A DNA stretch of 64,000 nucleotides from Dugong dugon (GCA_030035585.1 CM057482.1:15983001-16047000), one strand, 5' to 3'. Positions 10,761 to 21,204 are shown, counted from the first letter of the stretch. Translations and numbers: made by a program. Notes: a model not told the origin generated them from the sequence alone.

Positions 10761-11364
10761 GGAGATACAGCAGAACGTTCATTCAATCTCCCCTGCTACC
10801 TCTGCTCCTACCTGCCCACACTTCCCTTAGACACAACTTTAAAACTTTTCAGAGAAAGCAAATCTGTAAGAGCTGAGAGGATGAGGCACAAAGCAGCAAT
10901 CGGAAGCAGGGAGGAAGTTAGCAGCAACAGGAGGATAGTTGTTTTGAATGAATATTTAAAAAACAACAACACAAGGCGAGTCATCTCTTCACAAATTCAT
11001 AAAACCTCTCTCTCACGCCTCCTTTCTCTCTGTACCCCCCTCCCATCCCAGTCTTAAAAAAGGCCACAGAAAGATGCCTCACTGCACAGGCTGTGAACTT
11101 CATCCCACCCCATTTCTCCAGCCTACACAACCTGGCATTGTGAGGGATGGGGAGGGTCAAGAGCTGTCCCCGTGAGACCCAGAGAAGGACAAAGAAAGAC
11201 TTATCACTTTCCCAAGCTAGACGGGGAGGAAAAGCCAGTGGTTCCACAGCAGGAGCATAAAAGCTGGATCAGGACTAGGGTGAGGCAAGTGAGGAACGCA
11301 GGGCAAAACATTAAGGAGACACTTATTTGCCCAGCCCTGAGAGTGAGTGCCTCCTAAAGTCTGC
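10761..11364. other. No gene or repeat recognised
   Basis: Pyrimidine-rich around 10985-11050. No coding or repeat signature seen. Confidence 0.4.
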
Positions 11365-11550
11365 ACCTTAAGACACACACAAAAACAAACCCATTGCTTT
11401 CAACTCGATTCCAACTCATGGTGACAAATGTGTGTGACAGAGTAGAACTGCTATGTAGGGTTTTCTTGCCGTAATCTTTGCAGAAGCACATCTCCAGGCC
11501 TTTCTTCTGAAGGGCCAATGGGCGAGTTTGAACTGCCAACCTTCTGGTCA
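11365..11550 (-). mobile_element. AfroSINE tail-side part, split by an RTE LINE
   Basis: Reversed SINE reading from the tail (cattgctttcaactcg) up to ccaaccttctggtcag, where it stops abruptly at the RTE 3' end. The missing head lies at 14009-14052, so the RTE inserted into this SINE. Confidence 0.85.
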
Positions 11551-14008
11551 GTTTTATGTTGTTGTTGTTAGGTGCCCTTGAGTCGATTCTGACTCATAGC
11601 GACCCTGTGTAAAACAGAACGAAACGCTGCCCAATCCTGGGCCGTCCTCACAATCCTTGCTGTTTGAGCCGATCTTTGCAGCCACTGTGTCAATCCATCT
11701 CATTGCAGGTCTTCCTCTTTTTCATTGACCCTCTACCTTACCAAGCATGACATCCTTCTCCAGGGACTGGTCTCTCCTGTTAACATGTCCAAAGTTCATG
11801 AGACGAAGTCTTGGCATCCTTGTTTCTAAGAAGCGTTCTGGCTGTACTTCTTCCGAGACAGATTTGTTCATTCTTCTGGCAGTCCATGGTATATTCAATA
11901 CTCTAGCCCAACACCGTAATTCAAAGGCATCAATTCTTCCTCGGACTTCCTTATTCATTTTCCAGCTTTCGCATGCATATCAGACAAGTGAAAATACCAC
12001 GGCTTGGGTCAGGCACACCTTAGTGCTCAAGGTGACATCTTTGCTTTTTAACACTTTAAAGAGTTCTTTTGCAGCAGATTTGTCCCATGCAATATGTCAT
12101 TTGATTTCTTGACTTCTGCTTCCATGGGTGTTGACTGTGGATCCAAGTAAAATGAAATCCTTGACAACTTCAATTTTTTCTCCCTTTATCATGGTGTTGC
12201 TTATTGGTCCAGTTGTGAGGATTTTTGTTTTCTTTATGTTGAAGTGCAGTCCATACTAAAGGCTGTAGTCTTTGATCTTCATCAGTAAGTGCTTCAAGTC
12301 TTCTTCACTTTCAGCAAGCAAGGTTGTATCATCTACATATTGCAGGTTGTTAATGACTCTTCCTCCAGTCCTGATGCCCTGTTCTTGTTCATGTAGTCCA
12401 GCTTCTCAGGTTATTTGCTTAGCATACAGATTGAGTAAGTATGGTGAAAGAATACAACCCTGACACACACCTTTCCTGACTTTAAACCACACAATATCCC
12501 CTTGTTCTGTTCAAACGATTGCTTCTTGCTCTATGTACAGGCTCCTCACAAGCACAATTAAGTGTTCTGGAATTCTCATTCTTGGCAATGTTATCCGTAA
12601 TTTGTTATGATCCACGTAGTTGAATGCTTTTGCATAGTCAATAAAACACAGGTAAACATCTTTCTGGTATTCTCTGCTTTCAGCCAGGATCCATCTGACA
12701 TCAGCAATGATATCCCTTATTCCACGTCCTCTTCTGAATCCAGCTTGAATTTCTGGTAGTTTCCTGTCAATATACTGCTGCAACCATTTTTTAATTATCT
12801 TCAGCAAAATTTTTCTTGCATGTAATATTGATGATATTTTCCAATAATTTCCTAATTCCGTTGGATCTCTTTTCTTTGGAATAGATATGGATCTCTTCCA
12901 GTTGGTTGGTCAGGTAGCTGTCTTCCAAATTTCTTGGCATAGAGCGCTTCCAGCATTGCATCCATTTGTTGAAATAGCTCAGTTGGTATTCCTTCAATTC
13001 CTGAAGCCTTGTTTTTTGCCAGTGCCTTCCGTGCAGCTTGGACTTCTTTTTTAATACCATCAGTTCTTGATCATATGCTACATCCTGAAATGCTTGAATG
13101 TTGACCAATTCTTTTTGGTACTCTGACTCTGTGTATTCCTTCCAGCTTCTTTTGATGCTTCCTGTGTTGTTCAATTTTTTCCCCATAGAATCCTTCAACG
13201 TAAGGCTTGAATTTTTTCTTCAGTTCTTTCAGCTTGAGAAACGCTGAGTGTGTTCTTCCCTTTTGGTTTTCTAACTCCAGGTCTTTGCACGTTTCACCAT
13301 AATACTTTACTTTGTCTTCTCGAAATGCCCTTTGAAATCTTCCATTCAGCTCTTTTACTTCATGTCTTCCATTATGTTCAAGAGCAAGCTTCAAAGTCTT
13401 TCCTGGTATCCATTTTGACGGGGTGTTTTTTTGCCCCCTTTTTGTCTTTTTAATGACCTTTTGCTTTCTTTATGTATGATGTCTTTGACGCCATCCCACA
13501 ACCCATCTGGTCTTCAGTCATTTGTGCTCATTGTGTAAAATCTGTTCTTGAGATGGTCTCTAAACTCAGGTGGGATATACTCGAGGTTGTACTATGGCTC
13601 TCGTGGACTTGTTCTAATTTTCTTCAGTTTCAACTTGAACTTGCATATGAGCAATTGATATTCTGTTCTGCAGTTGGCACCTGGCCTTGTTCTGGCTGAT
13701 GATATTATACTTCTCCATCATCTCTTTCCACAGATGTAGTCAGTTTGGTTCCTGTGTATTCCATCTAGCAAGGTCCACGTGTATAGTTGCTGTTTATGTT
13801 GTTGAAAAAAGGTATTTCTATCATGCGATCTCCAGCACTTTTCTATCACCAAGGCCTTATTTTCCAACTACCCGTCCTTCTTTGTTTTCAGCTTTCACAT
13901 TCCAATCACCAGTAATTATCAGTGCATCTTGATTACGTGTTTGATCGATTTCAGATGGCAAAAGTAGGTAAAAATCTTCAATTTCTTCATCTTTGGCTTT
14001 AGTGATTG
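11551..14008 (-). mobile_element. RTE-clade (BovB-like) LINE, 5'-truncated
   Basis: A 2.46-kb minus-strand element. The 3' end is at the low-coordinate side with a ttgttgttaggtgcc tail followed by gattctgactcatag, the same tail motif as the AfroSINEs. Protein remnants appear in the order expected for the clade: endonuclease (GDWN at 13899-13910), a linker, reverse transcriptase with FIDYAKAF near 12615-12645 and YVDD at 12328-12339, and a C-terminal part. Full-length RTEs are about 3.2 kb, so the 5' end is missing. Later fragments are at 18985, 31553, 39289, 41657 and 56418. Confidence 0.93.
11722..13990 (-). pseudogene. RTE endonuclease/reverse transcriptase frame, broken
   Basis: Minus-strand remains of the single RTE polyprotein, which in a live element nicks target DNA and copies RNA at the nick. 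Open segments at 13071-13394, 12791-13198, 12511-12807 and 11722-11958 lie in different frames, so frameshifts separate them. A stop interrupts the endonuclease just after the sequence following GDWNVKAENKEG (13875-13910). The RT finger/palm segment contains PEIQAGFRRGRG and FIDYAKAF. The catalytic-site motif reads YVDD at 12328-12339. The C-terminal segment has ELRCWARVLNIPWTARR, also seen at 56655-56879. It is not functional. Confidence 0.9.
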
Positions 14009-14052
14009 GTAGATGAGTTCAAACCATCTGTGCCACCCAGTTTGCGCCCCAG
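14009..14052 (-). mobile_element. AfroSINE head-side part, split by an RTE LINE
   Basis: Short reversed head (gagttcaaaccatctgtgcc, cacccag), continuing the SINE interrupted at 11550. Confidence 0.75.
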
Positions 14053-14149
14053 GTGCCTTGTTTGTCTCACCCTTGTCCCATGTTGCCTAAAGGTCGGCCC
14101 GTGCCTTAACATGGAAACTTTGCTCTTCCCTGAATGCGTCAGCTGAGTC

Positions 14150-14525
14150 AGGCCCATCACTTCGTTCTTTTATTTGAGAGAGGCATTGCACAATAGACGG
14201 GCAATAGCCCAGAAAAGTCTAACACCTGCTTGCCAGCAGTCCCGCTGTGGGCAGGAAGCAGTTTGCCCCCCACTGAGGCTGGTGGTACAGTGCCCTGGGG
14301 GACCCCTGCCCAGCCGTCCCAGCTGCCAGGAGGCAGTGCCCGCTGTGCCAGCTGCTGCACTGGCCTCTCGGAAACACAGGAGCTGCACCGGCTTGGAGCA
14401 GCGGTGGCAGCAGGTGGGAGCCCCACCGGAGAAGGCAGTGAAACTCGCAGCCGTAAACGAGTTTATTATTGTTGTTAACTTGGGAAATAGACGTCTCGAG
14501 TGCTAATAAAACACAGGGTTTTCTG
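14150..14525. other. GC-rich unassigned block ending in an AT-rich candidate conserved tail
   Basis: Repeat-free. The central 14240-14420 is CAG/CTG-rich and GC-rich, giving overlapping open frames on both strands (128 aa and 110 aa) with no domain. The end has acgagtttattattg and gtgctaataaaacac. The open frames probably reflect composition. Confidence 0.3.
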
Positions 14526-14868
14526 CCTTTATGTCCGGGAGCCCGGGTGTTTCCCAGCGCCAAGGCTGCTGGAGCTGGTGTGACCTGTGACTGCCACTTG
14601 CACATGTGGTAGCTGGGGCCAAGTGGTCTGCTCCTCCTTCAGCCCCAGGCTTGGGAGAAGCCCAGCCCCACCTGGCTCCTTAAGGAGTGCCAGGAGAGGG
14701 AGGCAAAGGAGAGGAAGACTCACCTTTTATGGAGGAAAACAGGCAGAGATGTTGAAATTTGGAAATAGAAGCATTATTGGTGCCTCTCTGCTCCTGCGCA
14801 CAGACACACTCACGTGTGTGTGAGTGTTGAAGGCCTCCTGCCCTTATGAAATGAGCTTTAGATGGGAC
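14526..14868. other. No gene or repeat recognised
   Basis: Contains a small palindrome near 14810-14825 (cactcacgtgtgtgtgagtg). Nothing else assigned. Confidence 0.35.
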
Positions 14869-14924
14869 ATCAAGATGACAGGCAAGTTGCTGGGCCTCAG
14901 TTTCAGAGTCTGTGATGGGGGAAT
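14869..14924 (+). repeat. MIR fragment
   Basis: Short forward core: gcaagttgctgggcctcag. Confidence 0.5.
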
Positions 14925-15860
14925 ATATTGGGTTGAATAGTGTCCCCTGAAATTCGCGTCCACCTGGAAGTTCAGGATGTGATCTTATATTGAAACAGGG
15001 TCTTTGCAGATGTAATTAGTTAAGAAGACGTCAGACTGAGTAAGTGTCATGGACTGAATTACGTACCCCAAAAATATCTGTCAACTTGACTAGGTCATGA
15101 TTCCCAGTATTGCATGATTGTCTACCTTTGGTCATCAGATGGGATTTCCCTGTGTGTTGCATATTCTATCACTATGATGTAATCAGATGGATTAGTGGCA
15201 GTTATATTGATGAGATCTGCAAGATTAGATAGTGTCTTAAGCCAGTCTCTTTTGGGATATAAAGGAGAGAAGCAAGCAGAGACACAGGGGACCTCGCACC
15301 ACCAAGAAAGCAGAGCCCGGAGCAGAGCACATCCTTTGGACCTGAGGTTCCTGCGCTGACATGCTCCCAGACCTTCCTTCAGAGCTGACAGAGAGAGAAA
15401 GCCTTCCCCGGAGCCGGCGCCCTGAGTTCGATCTTCTAGCCGGACTGTGAGAGAATACACTTCTCCTTGTTAAAGCCATCCACATGCGGCATTACTGTGA
15501 TAGCAGCACCAGATAACTAAGACAGTAAGGATGAGCCTAAATCCCATGACTGGTGCCCTTAGAAGAAGAAAGATACAGAGATACAGACACACAAGGAAGA
15601 AGGCCACGTGAAGAGGGAGGCAGAGATTGGGGTGATGTGTCTACAAGCCACGAACAGCGAGGACCGCCGGCAACCACCAGAAGCTTAGAGAGAGGCACTG
15701 GGCTGATTCTCCCTCAGAACCTCCAGAAGGAACTAAATGACACCTTGACTTTGGACTTGTAGCTTCCAAAACTGCGAGAGAATAAATTTCTGAAGTCTCA
15801 AAACCCTCTCCCCACCCCCAGTTTGGGGCGATTTGATACGATGCCCGAGGACATTAATAC
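14925..15860 (+). mobile_element. MLT1 (MaLR) LTR, split by a solo LTR
   Basis: Forward LTR beginning near gggttgaatagtgtccc, with gtctttgcagatgtaatt, interrupted after gagtaag at 15044 and continuing at gtaaggatgagcc (15525). Its 3' part has ccagaagcttagagagagg, gcgagagaataaatttctg (polyadenylation signal) and a decayed terminus near 15860. It is about 455 bp without the insertion, normal for MLT1. Confidence 0.85.
15045..15524 (+). mobile_element. Solo LTR with 5-bp target duplication gtaag
   Basis: A 480-bp unit beginning tgtcatggactgaatt and ending ataactaagaca, with the TG...CA ends typical of retroviral LTRs. It is flanked by gtaag at 15040-15044 and 15525-15529. A related 642-bp copy is at 27766-28407. 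It has no internal region. The 5-bp duplication and similarity to the MaLR layout suggest an ERVL/MaLR-class LTR, possibly lineage-specific; I do not know its name. Confidence 0.88.
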
Positions 15861-15891
15861 AAAGGGTAAGGTAGAGATTACAAGGGCCTTT

Positions 15892-16048
15892 GGAGCCCTG
15901 GTGGTGCAGTGGTTCAGAATTTGGCTGCTAACCAAAAGGTCAGCAGTTCAAATCTACCAGCCGCTCCTTGGAAACCTATGGGCAGTTCTACTCTGTCCTA
16001 TAGAGTCACTATGAGTCAGAATCGACTTGACTGCAAAGGGTTTCTGGT
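15892..16048 (+). mobile_element. AfroSINE, short form
   Basis: Head ggagccctggtggtgcag, B-box-like cagttcaaatc, ctccttggaaacc joined to the tail, ending tgcaaagggtttctgg. Confidence 0.92.
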
Positions 16049-16229
16049 TGCAGCTCTGACATTTTACGAGTCCACAGGTGGATTCTGAGACGCTGAGGAC
16101 AGGGTCTCTTCAGGGCCTTCCTGCTGGTCTTTGGTCAAGTCTGCCATGGCCAAATTCAGGTGAATCTCAGGCTCTTTACTGGCCATGGGTCATATTTCGG
16201 TCAGGCTGACGCTAGCTGCTGTGCTAAAT

Positions 16230-16560
16230 ACACTTGAAATCATCAGGGGCTTATACAAAATCAGCTTATTTCTTGCTCACATAATGGATGGTCACTGAGG
16301 GTGTTTCTGGTTGATGGGCAGTTCTCCACATGGTGATTCTGGGGCCTGGCTCCACCCATCTTGTAGGACTGCCCTCCTCTGGGACCTCACAGCCCTACTG
16401 GTATACAGCCAGCTGGTATACAGTTGGCAGATAAGGGAGGAAGGAGAAGAAAAGGGACAAAGGCTTCTTTAAACTCAGAAAGGTTCACACCCCACTGGAG
16501 AGAACTAGTCACGTGGCCCCGTGGAGTTACAAGAGAGCCCGGAAGATGGAGTCCCTGCCT
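16230..16560. repeat. Unclassified old eutherian repeat
   Basis: Text such as cagcttatttcttgctcac, gttctccacatggtgattc and tagtcacgtggcccc resembles a dispersed repeat I have seen in other mammals; probable relatives are at 24885-25250 and 38340-38530. Class unresolved. Confidence 0.4.
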
Positions 16561-16904
16561 AAGCACGCCCTCACCCGTGGACGGGAGCAGCATGGATTCT
16601 GTGGACAGCTGGTCGTCTCTGTCACGGGTAATGGGGCTCAGCATTTTGGAAGGCTGAGGGAAAAAGCCAAGGTCACAGTTCCCTTTCCTACCGGGCTTAG
16701 TCTGTTCGTCCTGGTCCTGGCATTTGTCCCACCAGAGGGTATGGTTGTCACCAGAGGGCTGGGGGCAAAAAGAATGGTGGGTGACCCTACACAGCTCTCT
16801 CAATTTTCCCAGCTGAAAAATGCTGTTACTAAGAGTTCCACCTCCGCAGGTTGACGTGAGGTTTAAATGAGATGACCCACGTGAGGGCCCCCCGCGTATG
16901 GTAC
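16561..16904. other. No gene or repeat recognised
   Basis: Overlapping open frames cross this stretch on both strands (192 aa minus, 113 aa plus). They run into the neighbouring repeat and show no domain. Confidence 0.4.
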
Positions 16905-17111
16905 TGCACCAGTGGTCATTGAGTCCACCCTGACTCATGGTGAACCCATGTGTGTCAGAGTACAACTGTGCTCCATAGGGTTTTCAATGGCTAATTTTTC
17001 AGAAATACATTGCCAGGCCTTTCTACCAAGGCACCTCGGAGTGGATTCGAAACACCAACTTTTCAGTTAGCAGCCAAGCTTGTTAACTGTTTGTGCCACC
17101 CAGGGACTCCA
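16905..17111 (-). mobile_element. AfroSINE, long form, variant middle
   Basis: Reversed SINE whose middle reads ggctaatttttcagaaat, a variant also seen at 46247 and 57396. Its head ends at cccagggactcc. Confidence 0.9.
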
Positions 17112-17126
17112 TGTTGCTACACTAGA

Positions 17127-17182
17127 AAACCAAACCCAACCCGTTGCCTTCAAGTTGACTCAAACTCAGAGCTATGAGTTAG
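17127..17182 (-). mobile_element. AfroSINE tail fragment
   Basis: Only the tail-side part is left (aacccgttgccttcaag, gttgactcaaactcag); the head is missing. Confidence 0.7.
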
Positions 17183-17753
17183 GTAGTTAGGGTGGGTGTT
17201 GGGAAGGAGATTAGCGCTATCCTCTGTCCTAAAAGATATCCCCAAATCTGAGGCTGTGGCCCTCACATCTGGCCCAGCCATGGCCTTATAAGTGAGAACT
17301 CCATGTGTGCGCTTGGTTGGGAATCACTCAAGCAAAAACAAACTGATACAAAACACCTCCCCTGAGACGCTGAATGTGCACACACAAGCACACAGAAGAC
17401 AGAAACAAATCAATAGACTTTTTTAGAGAAAAAAATGCAGCTTTAGCTATAGATGCTTATGTACTATATTTAGCATAGGTTTGGCACGATCATATTCTGC
17501 CTTACATTATTTGAGGGTTTAAGCAAGTATTTCAATTCCAGAAATAATTGCCCTGCTAGGAGTTTTGAGAGGAAGAGAGAAATGAGATGAGAAATAAGAG
17601 GTGATGGAGACAGAAAGCTGGGTAGGGGCCATTTAAATGGGGGGGGGGGGGGGGCTGTCCCCTGCGATAAATACTGGTATCACAGCTGGAACAGCTCCAG
17701 GGCGGGCAGGTATGCTGCAGTGGTCAGGGGAAGCACATGGGTCTGGTTCCCCT
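17183..17753. other. No gene; AT-rich part and a guanine run
   Basis: The stretch 17400-17540 is AT-rich with no assigned repeat. A 16-base guanine run is listed separately. Confidence 0.4.
17639..17654 (+). repeat. Guanine homopolymer (16)
   Basis: Sixteen consecutive G. Such runs can form quadruplexes and are error-prone in sequencing, so the length is uncertain. Confidence 0.9.
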
Positions 17754-17961
17754 GTTCTTGTTTTTGGGTGCCATCAAGTCAATTCCGACTCATAGGGACT
17801 CCATGTGACAGAGTGAAACTGTCCTGTAGGGTTTTCTAGGCTGTAATCTTTACGGAAGCAGATCGCTAGGTCTTTCTCCCTCAGAGCCACTGGGTGGGTT
17901 TGAACCACCAACCTTTCTGTTAGCAGCGGAGCACTTAACTCTTTGTGCCACCAGGGCTCCT
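17754..17961 (-). mobile_element. AfroSINE, long form, with 12-bp target duplication
   Basis: Flanked by perfect tctggttcccct at 17742-17753 and 17962-17973. Reversed, with head agggctcc at the high end. Confidence 0.96.
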
Positions 17962-17984
17962 TCTGGTTCCCCTAACCAAAAGGC

Positions 17985-18134
17985 TTGTTGCTGTCAAGTC
18001 CATTCCAACTCATAGCAACCCTACAGGACAGAGTAGAACTGTCCCATAGGATCTCCAAGGAGCGGCTGGTGGATTTGAATTGCCGACCTTTTGGTTAACA
18101 GCCGAGCTCTTAACCACCATGCCACTGTGGCTCC
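17985..18134 (-). mobile_element. AfroSINE, short form
   Basis: Reversed short-form SINE (ctccaaggagcggctgg). It lies just beyond the preceding SINE's target duplication, in the same orientation. Confidence 0.9.
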
Positions 18135-18402
18135 AAGCAAAGCCAGCCCTCCCTCTGTGGCCCCTTGCTTGGTGATGGGCACATGTAGGAGGTGGCAGAG
18201 GGAGATGAGCCTGGCTCCCGGTCAGACAGTCTGGCTTTCCAATCCTCACTGGGCTACTTGAGAGCCACGTGACCTTCCACAGTTGTGGGAATTAGAGTTA
18301 ATCTGTGCAAAGGGTCTGACACGTGGTAGGCCCTCCACAAGCTGCATTAAGCTCCTCTGCTCTCAGGGGCTGCTCATGTGTTCCAGAGACTCTGCTGGAC
18401 AC

Positions 18403-18597
18403 ACACACACACGCACGCACGCACGCACACACACACACACAAACCAAACCCACTGCCGTTGAGTTCGACTCATAGTGATCCCTGTAGGGTTTTCCAAGGC
18501 TGTATATCTTTTCCCCCATGGAGCGCCTGGTGGGTTTGAACTGCCAACCTTCTGGTTAGTAGCCAAGCACCTTCACCACTGGGCCACCAGGGCTCTT
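18403..18597 (-). mobile_element. AfroSINE with CA-repeat tail
   Basis: Flanked by tgctggacac (18393-18402) and tgctagacac (18598-18607), one mismatch. Between the left copy and the SINE tail lies a CA/GCAC run at 18403-18441, so the microsatellite belongs to the insertion's tail. Confidence 0.9.
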
Positions 18598-18657
18598 TGC
18601 TAGACACCCAGTAAGTGCTTAAATACATTGTTGAATCTAATCAGTAATGCTGCTGGT

Positions 18658-18742
18658 CCTTTCCCTCCTCACCTCCCCCTCCTCCTTCACCTGTTTTCTT
18701 TCTCTTCCTTTTCCTCTTCCTTCCGCTCTCTCTCTCTACCCA
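18658..18742. repeat. Pyrimidine-rich tract
   Basis: About 85 bp almost wholly C and T on the plus strand (ctccccctcctcc, tctcttccttttcc). Confidence 0.75.
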
Positions 18743-18821
18743 GGTAGCTGAGACATTCCACATGCAAAGAACATTCTTCTCTTTACACTTTACTGAATTC
18801 TTCTGCCAAATACCAAAGCCA

Positions 18822-18983
18822 AAAAAACCAAACTCATTGCTGTCAAGTCGATTTCAACTCATAAAGACCCTATAGGACAGAGTAGAACTGCCCCATGGGA
18901 TTTCCAAGGAGTGGCTGGTGGATTCGAACTGCCAACCTTCTGGTTAGCAGCCGAACTCTTAACAACTACACCACCAGGGTTTC
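18822..18983 (-). mobile_element. AfroSINE, short form
   Basis: Reversed: tail ccaaactcattgctgtcaag, middle tttccaaggagtggctgg, head caccagggtttcc. It abuts an RTE 3' end. Confidence 0.9.
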
Positions 18984-18984
18984 C

Positions 18985-19167
18985 GAAGTACAAGGTCACC
19001 CAAAACAGGGAAAACCCTCAACGAGATGGATTGACACAATGACCACAACAATGGACTCAAACATACCAACAATCCTGAAGACCATGCAGGACCAGGCAAC
19101 GTTTCATTATGTTACTCATAAGGTCATCATAAGTCAGAACCAGCTTGACGGCAGCTGACGACAACAA
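18985..19167 (+). mobile_element. RTE LINE 3' end
   Basis: Forward 3' terminus: aaccctcaacgagatgg, catgcaggaccaggcaac, gacggcagctgacgacaac. Heavily 5'-truncated, as is usual for LINE copies. Confidence 0.85.
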
Positions 19168-19254
19168 CCTGAGGGAACTTGCCTCACAGAAGCCAGAATG
19201 GTGTGTGTGTCCCCTCCTCTACCCAATAGGGTGGAAGGAACACAGATGGGTGTC

Positions 19255-19405
19255 ACGCAGGCCTGAGTTCCAGTCCCCACTCGGCCACTTACTTGCTGTG
19301 ATTCTGGGCAAGTTGTATAACTTCTCTGAGCCTGAGGCTTCCTGTGTGCAAAACGGAGGCAATGCCTACCGGATACAGTTGGGTGAAACAAGACACCAGA
19401 TGAGA
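19255..19405 (+). repeat. MIR
   Basis: Forward MIR: ggccacttacttgctgtg, then tgggcaagttgtataac and ctctgagcctgagg. Confidence 0.8.
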
Positions 19406-19929
19406 CCACCATGTCTACCATTTTGTACTTGTTAAATAACGGCTCATTTCCTTTTCCGTGTGTTGTTATTTCAAGGATCTGGGCAGCTATGCAGCTCCAC
19501 TTTTGTGGTCCACTCTTGAATTCCTACCCTTAGAACTTTATCTCTTAAATCTTTGATCCTTGTAAAAATACAGATGCCGCTGGGAGAAAACTTGAAAGGA
19601 TGGTGCATGGTGGAAAGAGTTCGGAGTAAGAGAAACGGGAAGAAGCGAAAAGCAGAGGCTGGACTGAGTTCTCATTCTAACCAATGGCAGAGGCTACCAA
19701 GAGTGTTGTGTTGAGGAAGATTCTGAGGTCACCGCTGGTTTGAGAGGAAGGCACGCGTGATCAGTTGGTGATACCTGTGCAGAAGAGCACGGGAGTCATT
19801 GGGTTTTGTATGCTGTCGGGGGGAAAGGCCAGGGGAGCGGAGTTGGTGTTCGTTCTCGTCCTTCCCAGCTGAGGTTCTGCACGCTTAGCACCCACCAGCT
19901 TGCCCCTCCAGCCGCCACCACCCAGATTA
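19406..19929. other. No gene or repeat recognised
   Basis: No recognised repeat core; short frames on both strands overlap. Confidence 0.4.
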
Positions 19930-20345
19930 TTCCTCCAGGGGGCCCTGATTGCTCTTCCAAAGAGTTCCTTGTCCTTTGTATTCCTCACCGCAGACTGATC
20001 CAGCCCAATGGGGCCCCGGGCATTGATATTCCTTTCCTGTCAGCCCGTCTGCTTCCAGCCAGAGCCGGCTCCTGCTTCCACAGGGGAACAGCGTTGAGCA
20101 TGCAGCACCATGCCTCCGCATCCTTCTCCCCAAGCCTCATTATGATATTGTCGATATTCCCCACGAAAGGGCATCTCTCCCGAGCCTTCGCTTTTTTATT
20201 AATGTGTGTGAAGGCAAGTCAAGCCTGATTATCATGAAGACAATTGCCGAAATCCCTCCTGGAGAAGGCTCATGCAGACTGTGTAGGCGGTTTAATTTCA
20301 GAGACCCATTAATTGGCAAAATTGCTTAAGCAGCTGCTCTTGGTG
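19930..20345. other. Candidate conserved non-coding block
   Basis: Repeat-free. It contains cattatgatattgtcgat, ttttttattaatgtgtgtg, ctgattatcatgaag and acccattaattggc. The homeodomain-type TAAT motifs and lack of repeats suggest a developmental enhancer. Compositional inference only. Confidence 0.35.
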
Positions 20346-20654
20346 TCATTTCAGGACCACTTTGTGGGAAGCAGAGAGGAGGAAAGAGGGAGGGAAGGAA
20401 GCAGGCTGCCCAGAAGGCCAGCCTGCCCAGCTCTGTAATGCAGGCCAGCAGCCCAGCAGCTCCCAGAGTTCCACTCTCCCAGGGGAAGGCAGATAGCAGT
20501 GCTGTAGGAAGACCATCCGATAGCCTGGGGCTCAATGCTTCCTTCTGCCCCACTCCTAGCCTGAGTCACTCAGCCTCCAGACCCCCATGCACACACCGCC
20601 TCTCTCCCTACTACCTCTTCCCTCTCCAACCATATCCAGCCAGTAGCAAATCCC
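20346..20654. other. No gene or repeat recognised
   Basis: GA-rich at 20370-20405, otherwise unremarkable. Confidence 0.35.
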
Positions 20655-20885
20655 CATGCATTTTTTAACGTCCAGTTCAGTGTTAACTCCTCCAGGAAGC
20701 ATTCCAGGATTTGCTCTCATAAGATCAATCTCCTCTTTCTGCTACCTTTGCTCCTTCTACACTTCTGTTGTTTCCAAGATCAGGTTGTATTGTGGACAGG
20801 GCTCATAGAATCTTTATCTCTCTAACCCTAGCCCATGGAGCCTATTATAACGAATGGGCTAAATAAAGGTTTGTTACATGGAATG
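20655..20885 (+). repeat. L2 LINE 3' fragment
   Basis: Forward L2 text: cctccaggaagcattccag, decayed centre, ending gggctaaataaaggtttg. L2 is an ancient mammalian LINE. Confidence 0.65.
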
Positions 20886-21200
20886 TGCAACGCTTGGGTT
20901 GGGGGACATAAAGCTGTCCGTTCATTCAACAAACAGGTGCCAGGCATTGTGCTAAGTAAGGAGTGTGGGGCTCATTGGAGGCAGACAGAAGGTCCACATG
21001 CCATCGAGCGATGGAAGGATGGGAATACTCTGAGGAGGGAGACAGCAGGCCCAGCTCCAGGGCCTGGGGAATGTTTTGCAGGAGAGAAGCCCAGAGCTGG
21101 GCCTTAGGGAAGTCTGGGCATTTTTCTGATGCTACAGCCTCTCAGAAAGTGGAAAAATAGGAAGAGTTTGGTTTTTTTTTTTGGTTTTTGGTTTTTTTAG
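20886..21200. other. No gene; T-rich end
   Basis: The final part (21168-21200) is a TTTTTGG-type run bordering the L1 fragment. Text like gagctgggccttagggaag at 21085-21115 may be a scrap of the old unnamed repeat at 5400. Confidence 0.35.
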
Positions 21201-21204
21201 TGTT

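Noticed and set aside
11722..13990. Active reverse transcriptase gene
   Set aside because: Several frameshifts, a stop in the endonuclease and a missing 5' end show a dead LINE copy.
14219..14605. 128-aa minus frame and 110-aa plus frame in GC-rich DNA
   Set aside because: Both strands open because of CAG/CTG-rich composition; no homology recognised.
15045..15524. Provirus with internal genes
   Set aside because: Single LTR with matching target duplication and no internal sequence: a solo LTR.
16387..16965. 192-aa minus-strand frame
   Set aside because: Overlaps an old dispersed repeat and the SINE border, opposed by plus frames, no domain.
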